NCBI GenBank assembly: GCA_012934845.2
Contig: WNNJ02002088.1
Coordinates: forward strand, 62,001 to 126,000
Direction of reading: 5' to 3'
Length of the DNA: 64,000 nt
Origin: Pomphorhynchus laevis
Lineage: Eukaryota; Acanthocephala; Palaeacanthocephala; Echinorhynchida; Pomphorhynchidae
Shown here: positions 52,454 to 59,559 of the stretch, one piece after another
How the letters are laid out: each line of letters opens with the position of its first letter
Position numbering within the stretch: the first letter of the stretch is position 1
The notes under the pieces: model-generated
Databases searched by the model: none
What the model was told of the DNA's origin: nothing
The model's input: only the letters and a program-made list of their open reading frames with translations
Made by a program: the position numbers and the translations under genes

Positions 52454-55400
52454 TTATTTATTTATTTATTTTATTGTCATTCCAGTATAATATAATATAA
52501 TATTATAATATAATATTTATTATATTTACGGTAAAATGTCATGTAATGACATTTTACAAAATTGTCAAAAGGCTCATGCACAAAACAAATAACGTCATAT
52601 CTAATTTGTCAGTGAACTTATTAAAATGTACCTTTATGGAGTTTATATGTTTGCACTCATTTACTTCACTGTGAACCCCGAGATCAGATAATCTAAAAAC
52701 AATAAATTTACTGTTTGGGTTGACTCCACGCAAATTTAAAAATAAAATATTTCTTATATGAAATAATATTAAATAAAAATTATGAATGATTCAATAAAAT
52801 ATATAAAACTACATATATAATTTAATGTAGTTTTTGAGTTTTTGATTTTCTCGCGTTGACGAACCATGTTGATTGTATTCATCCACTACTATAGAAGATT
52901 GACCATTATTGAAACGAACACATCTGGTTTTAAGTGATATTATATTCCGCATTCGACAAGGGCGTGTTGCAGCAGTCGGATATTTCATTTTGCTCTTCAA
53001 ATTCAGCAGAGCAGGTCATTTTTTTATCGATTGCAACAAATAAATTATTTGTGCGTTAATTATTGAGTCCGAACATTCGAAATTACATGCATATCTTCAA
53101 CTGCGTTGATGATAATATCATCGTCATTAGCGGGTACATAATCTTCGACATTTTCTTTTGATGATTGTATCTTGTTTATATATTTTTCAAGATAAGTTTT
53201 GTTAGTCGCGATTGCTGATTCTTTATTCTCAATGCCAATATTATTTGAAGCATAATCAGTATGTTGAATATTATTCTCGTTGTTCCTGAAACATATGTCA
53301 CCATTGAGATTGCGGCCTAAGTAACAAAAAAGAAATAATATAGTTGTAAAAGTGTACGTTTTTGATAAATATCAAGTCAGTTGAGCTAATAATGAACGTC
53401 GAAAAATATAACGAGAAATTCCGGTATTGCTGATCCTCGCTGCATTACATAGAAACTTTATTTCTATCGAAGACACTCTTCAGAAGTGCCTTGGTATTGC
53501 CTCATTAGTTCGACTGGTATTAGCTGAAATAATTCTCCAGCTAATTTTGAATAAACAGCGTTTTGATAAGCTTCACGATAGCGCGTTACTTTGTGGATTA
53601 GATTTAGTCCATCAACGTTATATCCCCCGTATGTTTTGAACAACGCAGTGCTAAGTATATAACCTTTTTTAGATAGTATGTCGGTGCTTGATTTATTCAG
53701 ATATGATTTTTTGAATAAAGGTATGATTGACTGAATAAGTTACAATCCCATTTAAATGTTACAGGTTGCAACTGCAAAATTGATCATGAATTCAAGGAAA
53801 TACGACTATTCTAAATTATTAATTTACTCCTGATTTTTAAGATTTAACCCATGGATGATAAGTTCGATGTCGTTCGAAGTTGACACCCCGACTTGATGGT
53901 GTTAAGATTCCTGAAAAACTCTTCCCAATTTCTGACATGTACATCTCGAACACAGAAGACGGAGGTGTTTACTTACTGTAATTGGTCGAATTCCTCGGCA
54001 TTACTTGTTTAGTGCGATTGGCATCAGCAAAGAAAATCGAATAACTCCCGAGGCGCTAGTCTACCTATCAAATAATTTACAAGGTTTGAGACGCAGTAGA
54101 ATATTTCCATGATCAACCGATATCATGTCCTATAGATGTTCAAGGTACAAATCAAAACATCCAGGATATGTAGAATTAGTAAAAGACTATATGGAAGTCA
54201 CAACGGCTTCGGAATTTCATGGCATAAGCAAGGATCTTGGTGCCATCTTTTCATCATGGTCCGGGTTAGTGGATGCAAATTCTCTAGCTTTTTTCTTACC
54301 AATGATCTCGATGCGCAAATTCTATTAGATGTGAGTATTTGCATTGCTTTACTGGATTTACACATTCGGGCGATATCAATAACCTCATTTTGCGGATTAA
54401 CTTATTTAATTTTGTTGCGAGTTAGAGTTGTTATTATTTTTACTAAAAAATAAATTCTCGGTTAATTAATTATTTTTCAATTCAATGCTAAAAAATTCAA
54501 TTCAATGCTAAACAATGACTCATCAGTGCCAAATCCTTCCCACTGCTAGACACAGAGGAGGACTGGCAGTCGGCACACGAGTCATGTGTATGAAGTACAA
54601 GAAAGATTTCTGGTACTTCATACACCAGTCCTACTCTGTATCCAGCAGTGGGGGACGGATCTGACACTGATGAGTCATTGTGATGACGAAACGGTATCGA
54701 ATACTGTTATCGTCGTTCTTTCGCGTCTGGCTAGAACTGATAACAACGAATTTCACGCAGAATGGTCTCACACTCCCTCTTCGTTTACAGAATTTACTAA
54801 CATTTGAGCTATCGACTCAAGGGGTTAACGAAATGTTGTTTTTTTTTTCACCAAATTTTTATGCAAAATTTGAAAACGCCATTTTGCTTACAAACGTTTT
54901 CTTATACAATTTTGATTTCAGAATTTGATTTCAGAATTTAGTTTTCCGATTTTTTTTTTCAAATTTTTTTACTGAATTTTATTTTCCGAATTCTATTTTC
55001 GAATTTGTTCACCGAATGTTTTAATCTTAATTTATTTACGGTCCTTAAATTACTGAATTCGTTTGCAGAACTTAGTTTAACAAATAGCTTAGCGAACTTA
55101 GTTTTCAGAGTTTGTTGACAGAATTTTGATATATTTTTTATTATAACATTAAAAATTATTTTTAACCTGTGAGCACAATCATCCCATCGACCGTAACAAA
55201 GATCGATACCTCCCAATAATGCATACGTTTGATCAATAACAACAGACTTTTCATGATTAGCCCAAAGCAATGTTGAGTTACGTATTATGTGATCAGGATA
55301 TCGTAACACCTACAAATCAACAATTGCATTGGTAAAATGTTTTGGAAAAACATTTAAAATTCACAATTTAAAATTTACAATTTTAACATGAGTAATTATT

Positions 55401-56062
55401 TTAATTAAAAATTAAACTTCAATTAAAAATTAAAATTAAACTTCTTCTTTTTCAAGATCATGTCGAACGTGTTAAAAACGAAATAAAAAGATACTAAAAA
55501 GAAAATATAGTTTTTTAAGATGAACAGATAAAATTAATCAGCAATTTTTTAATCAATCACTCAATTATTTCCACGCATATTAAAATATTGAAATATCCTG
55601 TAAAAACAATCACAACTAGCAACGTCATGCAATTAGCATAAAGTGAATTATTTCTGCTTTTTCAAATAAAAATAATCAACAACTTAGGCTTCACCAATAC
55701 GAAAGTGTTGACATATGAGGCTATAACTTGAATAGAAAGAAGCAGATAGGGTAATATGTATATATTTAAATATCATAGTTGTTCATAGTAAAAATATATT
55801 ACGTTTCTGATACGTTTTCAAACGTCATTATTTTAAAGTGAAACTAGAAACTATTGCCAAATACTTTTTCGTTTTAGCGTCGCGGATAAGGTGTTCTGAC
55901 TAAAACTAGAATATATACAAATAAATAATTATAAATATTAAATATTTATTTATAAAAATAAATATTAATATATAAATATATATATTTTATTTTAGGCAGC
56001 ATCACCGTTATCAACACATCAAAGAAAAACCTTTTTATTTACGTTTCGCCGCTTTATCTTCT

Positions 56063-56141
<79 letters not shown>

Positions 56142-58964
56142 TTTTATCGTATGAGATCATGAAGATCGATTGGAATCGGGACTGGTGATCCTTTGATGGA
56201 TTCTTATTAATCCATCAAAGGATCACCAGTCCCGTGATCCTTTGATGGATCACGTGAAATTTTAAATAGCGTTATGAGATTGCAATTTACATCATCATAA
56301 GATTTAGTCTCTACAAATATAATGTGCGATTCTCTGTTTGGTTATTTCCTATCCCGAAAGGATTAAGAATAAATAAATAATTTATATTCTGTATTTATAG
56401 GAAACTTCGAAATATCAGTTGGTAATTTTTACATTTTGAAAATATTATGAAATTGATAATACTACGAATCGCAATTTACCGAAATTATTAAGTGAAAAAT
56501 CGATAAAATTATTTGGCATTTAACATTCAAAAAGAATTAAAAAAATTGTAAATTAAATTTTTTTTAAATATACCCTAATATTGGGATGTATTTCAGAAAG
56601 CTTTCTTTTACTATACGCACTGTTTATTCCGAGAACAGATTGAACTTCCTTATATAGAAGTATATATACCTCGATGCCAGCTTCCTGAAGTAAATTCAAT
56701 AAATAGTAGCTAATCCAATAAAAATCTTTCAAAACGATACTCAAGTGATAAAAAAATTGAAAATTAATAGTTTAAATTTTAAAATTATTAATTTATTTAT
56801 TTTTATTGTTATTTATTTTATTTTTATTATAAAGTTATTTTTTTATTTATTCGAATAAATAAAAAATTCATTTAAAAAATTGCTTTAGAAGAATAACGTG
56901 TATGAATAATAGAAACAAATCAATTACCAAAAGTAGGTACAATATATTGTTTTAATATTCATCATTATTAATAATTTGAAAGTAATTTTAAATTAAATTA
57001 TTTTAATTATTAGATTAATATTAATGGTTTAATTATTAATTTTTATTTTAAAATTTATATCAACATTTATTTTTAAATTATTTACACTAAAATATAAATT
57101 ATTTTTTAAAATAAAATAAAATTTAAATAAATTTAATTTGTTGAATTAATTTAAATCCACAAATATTTCAGTTTCTTACTGATACGAAACTTTAAAGTAA
57201 ATAAATTGAATTAATTAAAAGAAATTAATTTGGCAATCTTAGATAAAGAAACGCAAGAAACGGACACTTTCATATTAAATAAAATTGAATGATAAATTAC
57301 ATTAATTAACAATGTATTTAGTTTACAATATATATAATATACAGATATACATCGAAAATATACCGTAAAAGACTAGAAAAGTGAATAATCTCAAAGTCCA
57401 TATGCTGGGATTATTTAGTTTGTTGATTTGAAAATAGACAGCATCATTGACCAAAAACTTTGATTACAACTAAGAGAACATTATGCATTTGGTTGACAAA
57501 ATGTTGGTTTTTGTTGACATTTATTTTTAACTATTTGAATAAAGTTTGAAACTATATACAGTTGAATATTTTAAAATTAAAAAAACGGAATTTTGAGTAC
57601 ATAAAATCGATATATATTTATAAATTCAGAATTCTTGAATTTATTAAAAAATATTATTCTAAACCAGTGTGTCATTACATTACGTAACGACAAACACGTT
57701 TGATTTATAACTCAGTGAATCATATATGATAACACAGTGATTTCTTGGCTCATATTTACGTAATTCTATACTCATTCTCAAACATGACAAATAGATCCTA
57801 CTATTAATGAAAAATCGCCGATGTGTATGCTAAAATAAGCGCCCAAGTATTTCTTAGACTAAGGTTCTGCTAATGGCTGCGATCCATTATCAGCCATTTT
57901 AATTTTCTTGCAATATTTTGATCCAATCATCACTATTTTAAATGATTCATTTAAATAACTGAAAAATAATTCCAATAAAGAGATTGATTAGAATTAGTAA
58001 ACTGAATGTGAAGATGATTTAAGCTATACAATTATAATTTAAAAGATTTATTCAGCAAACCTTTGCTATTCAGTAAATCAATTTCAATAAAGAGTAATTA
58101 GTACAAATCTGATCAGAGTGAGTTAAATAATTACATTATTATATAATAATCAAAAAATTATAATTTGATACAATAATAAAGTTAAATTTAAAATTGAAAT
58201 CTAAAATAAAATTAAAATTTTATGAATTGACTAATAAATAACAGACAATGTATTAAAATAAGGATTATAGGTCATTGAGAGGAATTTATATGCTATCAGA
58301 TTTCGGCCCCTATTCCTCGACACAACATAGCATCGGGGCCAATCACTTGCTAATGACGTATCATACATGCTAATGACGTATATAATTTAAATTTAGATAA
58401 ATGACGTATAAATACTTTTAATAATGACGTATTTCATCTGATAAAATTTGATTATCTAGTGTATCTTAATTAAAAACAAATTATGTTGTTTATTATACAT
58501 AAAATTGTTTTTTTTTAAATAAAAATCACATATTTTCGCAATTTCTTAATTACTAATCACGACAAATTTTTATTTTAACATTTCAAGTCAAAGACTTGTT
58601 AAACTATAGTTGATTAAATTGACTAAATTAATTAATTTAAATAATAAGATTACATTTTAATTTTAAAATGTAATTATAGTCACTTAAAAGTTTAGTTACA
58701 AATTTAAATTTAAAATCTAATTTTAATTAAAACTTTAAATCATCTTCAGAATTTTGGAAAAAACTGAACTTTAGAAATAAATTTCGAAAAGTAAAACTGA
58801 CCGCTTTGCTTTTCAAAAGCTTATCGAGTCGATATCTATTATCAAGATGAGGTCTTTTTAGATGAAGTTCCGGACTAAGAAACCAGTCTGTTATGAATAT
58901 CTGTCGTTGAGCCATCTCTATGAATTCAGCTACTGCCTTAAAATACGATGCACCGTCCACAATC
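17477..58964 (-). CDS. Pld: Phospholipase D (PLD1/2 type), gene span, 5' end not in view
   Basis: Hydrolyses phosphatidylcholine to phosphatidic acid and choline at membranes; animal PLD1/2 act in vesicle traffic and signalling. I joined the exons by homology to animal PLD1/2 and by matching GT-AG phases: 58964-58802, 56684-56574, 55309-55167, 53285-53087 (loop), possibly 47549-47226, 42972-42673, 40875-40673, 40626-40463, 31330-31263, 22184-21967, 20718-20601, 17701-17477. HKD1 is HEKSVVID followed by GGIDL; HKD2 is HSKMMIVDD followed by GSANINDRS. Both are intact. The C-terminus LLPS..KEALVP..WT is the conserved PLD end. The introns range from 46 nt to about 10 kb and are filled with repeats. 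The upstream PX/PH part of the family was not found up to 64 kb. Confidence 0.93.
17930..18250. repeat. Three-copy minisatellite, ~104-116 bp unit
   Basis: Direct copies of GTCACAGAGGCAGCCGAAAC plus a TATATACATTTATA-rich stretch, with repeats at about 17990, 18094 and 18210. The third copy runs into unique sequence that completes a hammerhead-like motif. Confidence 0.85.
18224..18294 (+). ncRNA. Re-ordered hammerhead-like motif at the minisatellite end
   Basis: GGCAGCC-GAA-ACAG (18224-18237), GTGATAG (18241-18247), TCTTA-CTGACGA (18252-18263), T, GGCTGCC (18265-18271), CTATCAC (18274-18280), CCGT-C-TAGGA (18285-18294). Helix II is 7 bp (with one extra U next to it), helix I is 5 bp with a G-U, and stem III is ACRG/CCGT extended by GTGATAG/CTATCAC. 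The first two minisatellite units read ACGG, which pairs perfectly with CCGT. Confidence 0.5.
18341..18429. repeat. (TA)n microsatellite
   Basis: Pure alternating TA of about 88 nt. Confidence 0.99.
18535..18567. repeat. Perfect 15-bp hairpin
   Basis: TGACCTAGCAACTAT, 3-nt loop TGA, then the exact inverted copy. Confidence 0.9.
18568..19518. other. PLD 3'-most intron, unassigned part
   Basis: More GC-rich than its surroundings between 18600 and 18990, but I recognise no gene or repeat family. AT-rich after that. Confidence 0.35.
19600..20060 (+). mobile_element. Retroelement C-terminal nuclease-like remnant
   Basis: Shows [20 protein letters not shown], then [23 protein letters not shown] and [13 protein letters not shown]. 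The RPDG..WDV spacing is like a PD-(D/E)XK nuclease fold, and this tail is common downstream of reverse transcriptases in invertebrate retroelements. It is noticeably more GC-rich than its surroundings, is broken, and has no RT part seen next to it. The family is not certain. Confidence 0.5.
20601..20718 (-). CDS. Pld: PLD exon (post-HKD2)
   Basis: Acceptor GCGCCTTTAG, donor AAG|GTACAA. Encodes [39 protein letters not shown]. The first base completes an Arg codon from the previous exon, and it ends in phase 0. It aligns with the LGYLDDP..TAARN..IYDKVF region of human PLD1. Confidence 0.9.
20719..21966. other. PLD intron
   Basis: AT-rich, nothing recognised apart from a short palindrome near 21055-21095 built on GGATCTATAA / TTGGATCTA. 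Confidence 0.4.
21967..22184 (-). CDS. Pld: PLD exon with HKD2
   Basis: Acceptor TTTGTTAG, donor ATGAG|GTAAAT. Encodes [40 protein letters not shown]. The second catalytic HxKxxxxD motif and the following GSxNxxxRS are complete. Ends in phase 2. Confidence 0.95.
22185..23780. other. PLD intron, AT-rich
   Basis: No gene. 22440-22700 and 22920-23000 are dense in ATATAAATATT-type repeats; nothing else seen. Confidence 0.4.
23790..24345. repeat. Direct repeat, 199-bp offset, with a third partial copy
   Basis: CTCTTTTGGCCTAATTACCG starts at 23811 and 24010, and the two copies share about 140 bp. A shorter, diverged third copy starts near 24285. The unit contains GTTGTGTCTGGGTTATAATC. Confidence 0.85.
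25118..25735 (+). CDS. Unrecognised four-TM membrane protein nested in a PLD intron
   Basis: A 205-residue intact single-exon frame on the strand opposite PLD, with less biased base composition than the introns around it. Predicted membrane segments lie at about 16-40, 62-83, 99-121 and 183-202. The 122-182 loop has two N-glycosylation sequons (NTS at 127, NHT at 134) and cysteines 152 and 169; the cytosolic TM2-TM3 loop is basic with a CACC motif. The layout resembles a tetraspan protein, but the CCG motif of tetraspanins and the WxxW/C-C signature of claudins are absent. I assign no function. The intact length, ordered topology and sequons make it likely to be a real gene. Confidence 0.65.
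   Translation: MIPSSSTNVTDNRPMLIAYVLTWLVFIGLAIYVWASVLHMYISDINPYRIELINYETNLRKFMLTICFVSFTSLALTSLTTIKAISVKRFPSCACCHSSMFYLLIAISLTLICLSSVFFSYQYQFVNTSRLLINHTIELSGGKRHFGLPRECMSNIIFKVQQSERYFKCTVAIITFIVDLHNKIWICWIIMSILSTLMSIFWNYM
25860..26880. repeat. Degenerate minisatellite built on GCGTTGATTGTCGATA
   Basis: About 30 or more copies of a GTTGATTGTCGAT core at irregular spacing (about 30-45 bp), joined by ATAGAGATTAGATCAT-like linkers. Sub-blocks around 26160-26260 and 26300-26400 look duplicated. Confidence 0.9.
27440..27565 (+). mobile_element. LINE reverse transcriptase fragment
   Basis: Encodes [44 protein letters not shown] and QFGL correspond to the early RT motifs of non-LTR retrotransposons. 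A short isolated remnant. Confidence 0.6.
27559..27589. repeat. Perfect 13-bp hairpin
   Basis: AATCCGCGCTAGA, loop CGGGT, exact inverted copy. An overlapping palindrome (GGGTTCTAG..CTAGAACCC) follows. Confidence 0.9.
27951..29462. mobile_element. 1.5-kb element with ~43-bp terminal inverted repeats
   Basis: 27951-27993 and 29420-29462 are inverted copies with a few mismatches (GAGTGAAATGAGTGCAAG.., CGGATATACCGAGGGCGTTC). The interior is AT-rich with no coding frame. It contains hairpins at 29221-29240 (GATCTTGTCA arms) and about 29290-29312 (GAACAGTTCC arms). Probably a non-autonomous DNA element. Confidence 0.65.
29875..30065 (+). repeat. Hammerhead family 3 copy with a 34-bp hairpin
   Basis: 29875-29908 and 29913-29946 form a 34-bp inverted repeat with one mismatch and a 4-nt loop. 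CTGGCA-CTGATGA-GTCAT-TGTG-ATGAC-GAAACG follows from 29947, then ACG/CGT with a GTC site, and the tail CACGCGGAATGGTCTCAC. Stem II is a perfect 5-bp hairpin with a tetraloop. Stem I is unclear. Confidence 0.75.
30066..31262. other. PLD intron
   Basis: AT-rich. 30480-30600 holds a copy of the TTTATTGATAAAGAATTATTGGAG repeat that is also present at 46.2 kb (inverted) and, in part, near 31800. No gene. Confidence 0.5.
31263..31330 (-). CDS. Pld: PLD short exon
   Basis: 68 nt between GTTTTTTCAG and the strong donor GTAAGT. Encodes [20 protein letters not shown] plus QL, matching the WINYISFCGLR..LEGNL stretch of human PLD1. It starts in phase 1 and ends in phase 0, matching both neighbours. Confidence 0.92.
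31331..33230. other. PLD intron
   Basis: AT-rich. Contains a near-palindrome at about 31530-31572 (TTTTCCTTTTTG arms) and a lone CTGATGAGTC at 31858 without a GAAA partner. No gene. Confidence 0.4.
33230..35665 (+). mobile_element. Naiad-like Penelope element, RT half, with tandem pLTRs
   Basis: A partial pLTR at 33230-33400, then an open 501-codon frame at 33403-34908, then two pLTR copies with a 384-bp offset (from about 34951 and 35335) ending in CGTAGACTCAGTTAGCTGAT. The frame has the PLE reverse transcriptase motifs: [40 protein letters not shown] and [11 protein letters not shown]. This RT is open throughout, but the N-terminal part of the family is absent from this copy, so the element is not whole. 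Its high identity to the 15.6 and 41.1 kb copies suggests recent activity of the family. It sits in a PLD intron, antisense to the gene. Confidence 0.9.
35783..37193 (-). mobile_element. Naiad-like Penelope element, N-terminal GIY-YIG half
   Basis: Two open blocks. 37193-36948 has a Cys-rich stretch ([18 protein letters not shown]) followed by [17 protein letters not shown], a GIY-YIG endonuclease signature. 36751-35840 continues with [14 protein letters not shown] and a long Asn/Lys-rich linker up to [22 protein letters not shown], which is also where the 33.4-kb frame begins. The endonuclease therefore lies N-terminal to the RT in this family, as in the permuted Chlamys/Naiad clade. The copy is partial, broken, and oriented opposite to the RT half across the tandem pLTRs. 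Confidence 0.8.
37220..38180. other. PLD intron
   Basis: 37240-37400 is more complex (GC-richer) but not recognised; AT-rich beyond. No gene. Confidence 0.35.
38180..38325 (-). repeat. Duplicated piece of PLD exon 40463-40626 plus intron start
   Basis: AATGAAATAATTGGCTAATT, ACCTAACG, ATTCTAATCTGTGTGATATT, CTATAGTTCCAG matches 40440-40525, i.e. the end of a PLD exon and its donor. An inner piece of about 20 nt (CATTAATAGCACGACTTTGTGCC side) is absent. It is followed by a pLTR-end-like AACTGAGTCTACAT. Confidence 0.75.
38640..39320. repeat. Nested palindromic hammerhead family 3 cluster
   Basis: The left arm (minus, about 38650-38765) and right arm (plus, about 38975-39085) both carry GGCACTGATGAGTCATTG, TGATGACGAAACGG and the GTC site. 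38815-38915 is inverted again as 39170-39270 (GACCTGCGCTGGCATTTGCC). No gene. Confidence 0.8.
39320..40010. other. PLD intron, AT-rich
   Basis: Contains a direct repeat of about 40 bp (ATAAAGTTAGAATTGTAAAT, GGATCACTATAATATTTTT) near 39455 and 39920. No gene. Confidence 0.5.
40010..40225 (-). repeat. Second duplicated piece of the PLD exon
   Basis: Same source as 38180-38325 (ATGAAATAATTGGCTAATT, then ATAGCGATTCTGATTGTG, GATATTATTTTATAGTTTC), more diverged, with the same inner gap and the same downstream AACTGAGTCTACAT. Confidence 0.7.
40463..40626 (-). CDS. Pld: PLD exon between the HKD motifs
   Basis: Acceptor TTGTATTTAG, donor TTAG|GTAATT. Encodes [20 protein letters not shown] and [25 protein letters not shown], matching VYVVIPLLPGFEG..ALQAIMHFNYRT of human PLD1. 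The first base completes a Leu codon and it ends in phase 1. The 46-nt intron before it (40627-40672) contrasts with the multi-kb introns elsewhere. Confidence 0.93.
40673..40875 (-). CDS. Pld: PLD exon
   Basis: Acceptor GCTAAATAG, donor ATTCT|GTAGGT (phase 2). Encodes [54 protein letters not shown] is a strongly conserved PLD stretch. Confidence 0.95.
41085..42290 (+). mobile_element. Naiad-like PLE fragment plus pLTR pieces
   Basis: 41090-41690 encodes the RT C-terminal part ([11 protein letters not shown] and downstream). 41790-41960 and 42120-42290 are pLTR parts (TGCCCCGATGCTA.., GGCCCCGCTGCTATG, TAGACTCAGTTAGCTGAT). Broken, 5'-truncated. Confidence 0.88.
42087..42116. repeat. Perfect 13-bp hairpin inside the PLE remnant
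   Basis: CAAAGCGGTGTTT, loop CGAA, AAACACCGCTTTG. It interrupts the pLTR sequence. Confidence 0.9.
42673..42972 (-). CDS. Pld: PLD exon (PWHD region)
   Basis: 300 nt, acceptor TTTTTTAG, donor CACAG|GTTCAA, phase 0 at both ends. Encodes [32 protein letters not shown]-like [29 protein letters not shown]. It matches KDYCNFVFKDW..RMPWHDIA..FIQRWNFTK of human PLD1. Confidence 0.95.
42973..43630. other. PLD intron, AT-rich
   Basis: Nearly pure A/T around 43070-43330 with TATAATATATTTAAT repeats. No gene. Confidence 0.5.
43640..44040 (-). repeat. Palindromic repeat related to the 10.2 and 13-14.8 kb family
   Basis: On the minus strand, around 43810-43680: GGGTC-GAA-AC.., CAGTAG-CTGATGA-TACCC, then GCGTC. 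This is the re-ordered hammerhead layout in decayed form. ACTAATC..AGTGGG / GGCCCAGTTTGATTAGT form inverted parts. 43866-44000 recurs as a direct repeat at 44577-44710. Confidence 0.6.
44577..45475 (-). mobile_element. Second PLE family, endonuclease and linker remnant
   Basis: Minus-strand frames show [24 protein letters not shown] linker (45473-45231), then [13 protein letters not shown], then [20 protein letters not shown] (45004 onward). This is the C-terminal GIY-YIG region of canonical Penelope/Neptune-type elements, a different family from the Naiad-like copies. It is broken, and its RT is not adjacent. Confidence 0.75.
45560..46045 (+). mobile_element. Inverted copy of the second PLE family endonuclease
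   Basis: Plus-strand remnant of the same region as 44620-45110 (ATTGGTCAAACAGGCGAAAAG, NHF.. and DIN..AVIIADE), ending in TTTACGTTGACTTCTCTCG. With the previous entry it makes a 1.4-kb inverted repeat around a unique centre. Confidence 0.75.
46200..46395. repeat. Fold-back element, ~80-bp arms
   Basis: AAAGAATTATTGGAG.., ATTTTGCTAACCTCTGTTAG are mirrored by CTAACAGAGGTTAGCGAAAT, ..CCAATAATTCTTTATGG. A single-arm relative lies at 30485-30570. Confidence 0.85.
47226..47549 (-). CDS. Unidentified exon, possibly the PLD inter-HKD loop
   Basis: An open stretch of 108 codons between the acceptor TTGTACAG and the strong donor TTCA|GTAAGT, phase 0 at both ends, with protein-like composition: [76 protein letters not shown]. 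It is helical and resembles no PLD segment I know. Strand and phase fit insertion between the 53.1-53.3 kb loop exon and the 42.7-43.0 kb exon, where animal PLDs have a variable loop. It could instead be an exon of another gene nested on the same strand. Confidence 0.55.
47685..48420 (+). mobile_element. Naiad-like PLE remnant, pLTR-rich
   Basis: A short RT piece (GGTGTTCCAATGGGAGGTAA), then pLTR sequence with GGCCCCGCTGCTATGTTGGG and TACGTAGACTCAGTTA. A minus-sense piece of the N-terminal linker region (like 35700-35880) is fused behind it, then a second CGTAGACTCAGTTAGCTGAT. Confidence 0.85.
48421..50575. other. PLD intron
   Basis: AT-rich with no gene. An imperfect hairpin at about 49978-50016 (AAAATTATTTGATCGTTT arms, loop ATGC). 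Confidence 0.45.
50580..51545. repeat. 493-bp tandem duplication
   Basis: GGAGAAGTGGAAAAT starts at 50611 and 51104; the copies are nearly identical. Each contains a 14-bp hairpin (GTTCATTACAATTT / AAATTGTAATGAAC), and the junction is rich in TTCCATAATTT palindromes. No convincing gene. Confidence 0.9.
51546..52800. other. PLD intron with microsatellite
   Basis: AT-rich; (TA)n at about 52395-52448 followed by (TTTA)n. No gene. Confidence 0.6.
52890..52994 (-). CDS. Possible small PLD loop exon
   Basis: 105 nt between an AG (TTTGAAG) and ATA|GTAGTG, phase 0 at both ends, encoding [20 protein letters not shown] and a Ser/Asn-rich tail. It has the right strand and phase for the variable loop, but no homology supports it. 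Confidence 0.2.
53087..53285 (-). CDS. Pld: Probable PLD loop exon
   Basis: Acceptor CATATGTTTCAG and donor CAT|GTAATT. The first base completes the Arg codon left by exon 55167-55309, and it ends in phase 0. It encodes an Asn/Asp/Glu-rich segment ([58 protein letters not shown]), as expected for the unconserved loop between the two HKD halves of PLD1-type enzymes. Confidence 0.6.
53400..53645 (+). mobile_element. Second PLE family, RT fragment
   Basis: Encodes [31 protein letters not shown], which follows the F.F....Y.Q..G.AMGSPLSPVLAEI pattern of Penelope/Neptune RTs. Broken and isolated. Confidence 0.55.
53646..54500. other. PLD intron, possible further PLE debris
   Basis: 53850-54330 is richer in GC and short open frames than the surrounding intron, as if retroelement-derived, but I cannot name the parts. 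Confidence 0.35.
54510..54790. repeat. Hammerhead family 3 copy with central hairpin
   Basis: Left arm on minus (CAATGACTCATCAGTGCCAA at 54513), centre hairpin 54587-54625 (GTGTATGAAGTAC arms), right arm on plus (CACTGATGAGTCATTGTGAT, GACGAAACGGT..), tail CACGCAGAATGGTCTCACAC. Confidence 0.75.
55167..55309 (-). CDS. Pld: PLD exon with HKD1
   Basis: Acceptor GATTTGTAG, donor CACAG|GTTAAA (phase 2). Encodes [56 protein letters not shown] plus GGIDL is the first catalytic HKD motif. Confidence 0.96.
55310..56573. other. PLD intron
   Basis: (TA)n at 56070-56138 and a perfect 25-bp hairpin at 56178-56233. Otherwise AT-rich, with no gene. Confidence 0.6.
56178..56233. repeat. Perfect 25-bp hairpin
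   Basis: GGGACTGGTGATCCTTTGAT GGATT, 6-nt loop, exact inverted copy; a further direct copy of GTGATCCTTTGATGGAT follows. Confidence 0.95.
56574..56684 (-). CDS. Pld: PLD exon (LYKEV..HPNIR)
   Basis: 111 nt, acceptor TTTACTTCAG, donor TTAGG|GTATAT, phase 0 at both ends. Encodes [37 protein letters not shown], matching [20 protein letters not shown] of human PLD1. Confidence 0.95.
56685..58200. other. PLD intron, AT-rich
   Basis: No gene or repeat family recognised. Confidence 0.4.
58205..58480 (-). mobile_element. Solo Naiad-like pLTR
   Basis: Minus-strand copy with GGCCCCGATGCTATGTTGTG, GGGGCCGAAATCTGATAGCA and TTATTTATTAGTCAATTCAT. It has base changes that keep helix pairing relative to the 34.98-kb copy (see findings). 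Confidence 0.85.
58802..58964 (-). CDS. Pld: PLD exon, most 5' one recognised
   Basis: Acceptor TTTAATTTAG, donor GCG|GTCAGT (phase 0). Encodes [51 protein letters not shown], matching YFEDVANAMEEA..IFITDWWLSPE. It starts with one leftover base, so at least one more upstream exon must exist. Confidence 0.95.
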
Positions 58965-59269
58965 CTAAATTAAAACATTCATGTCATTAATTGTTAAATA
59001 TTACTTATATTGATCTTTTAACAAAATCGATTTGTGGTCGTCTATTAAAAATGATTTCTATTATTATAGAAGTCGATAAGAGCCATTATCGTTATTAACA
59101 ACAATGTATATAAGACCGCTTTTTTACTAGTAAATGATAGCTGAGCGCATTATATTTAAATCTGAAAGTTTTAAAATCTGTAAAAATAAATCGCATGATG
59201 ACAAATAAAAGCTGTACTCTTTAGATATGCTGGTACTTAAAGTTAAAGTGATTTTATGATTGTATCTAC

Positions 59270-59425
59270 GAATATACTAAGCTTTTCAGTTATTGTTCCA
59301 TTTGTGCCTACAATTGGTCTTCAAAATCATGGGCTATACATTTTATGGATTTTAGGAAGTAGATAAAATCTACCTGGCATTCCATCCTGTACTATAAGTT
59401 CGTAAGCTGTTTGCCATTCCAAGAA
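59270..59425 (-). mobile_element. PLE reverse transcriptase fragment (second family)
   Basis: The minus strand encodes GRFYLLPKIHKMYSP followed by RPIVGTNGT, the FYxLPKIHK..PLRPIV motif of Penelope-type RTs. A short broken piece. Confidence 0.65.
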
Positions 59426-59559
59426 TATTAGATTTCCATATATTTCTAAGATTTTTCACTTGAAATTGGGTTTTGGATGGGCTATCTAATGTAGTTGTCT
59501 CTTATGTCTGGGAGTTCATATGTTTATTTGCTTCTACAATTAGATAGATAATTTATTTA

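Noticed and set aside
54125-54453. Overlapping 67- and 105-codon plus-strand frames
   Set aside because: No recognisable family; the surrounding sequence looks like retroelement debris, so I kept it as unassigned.
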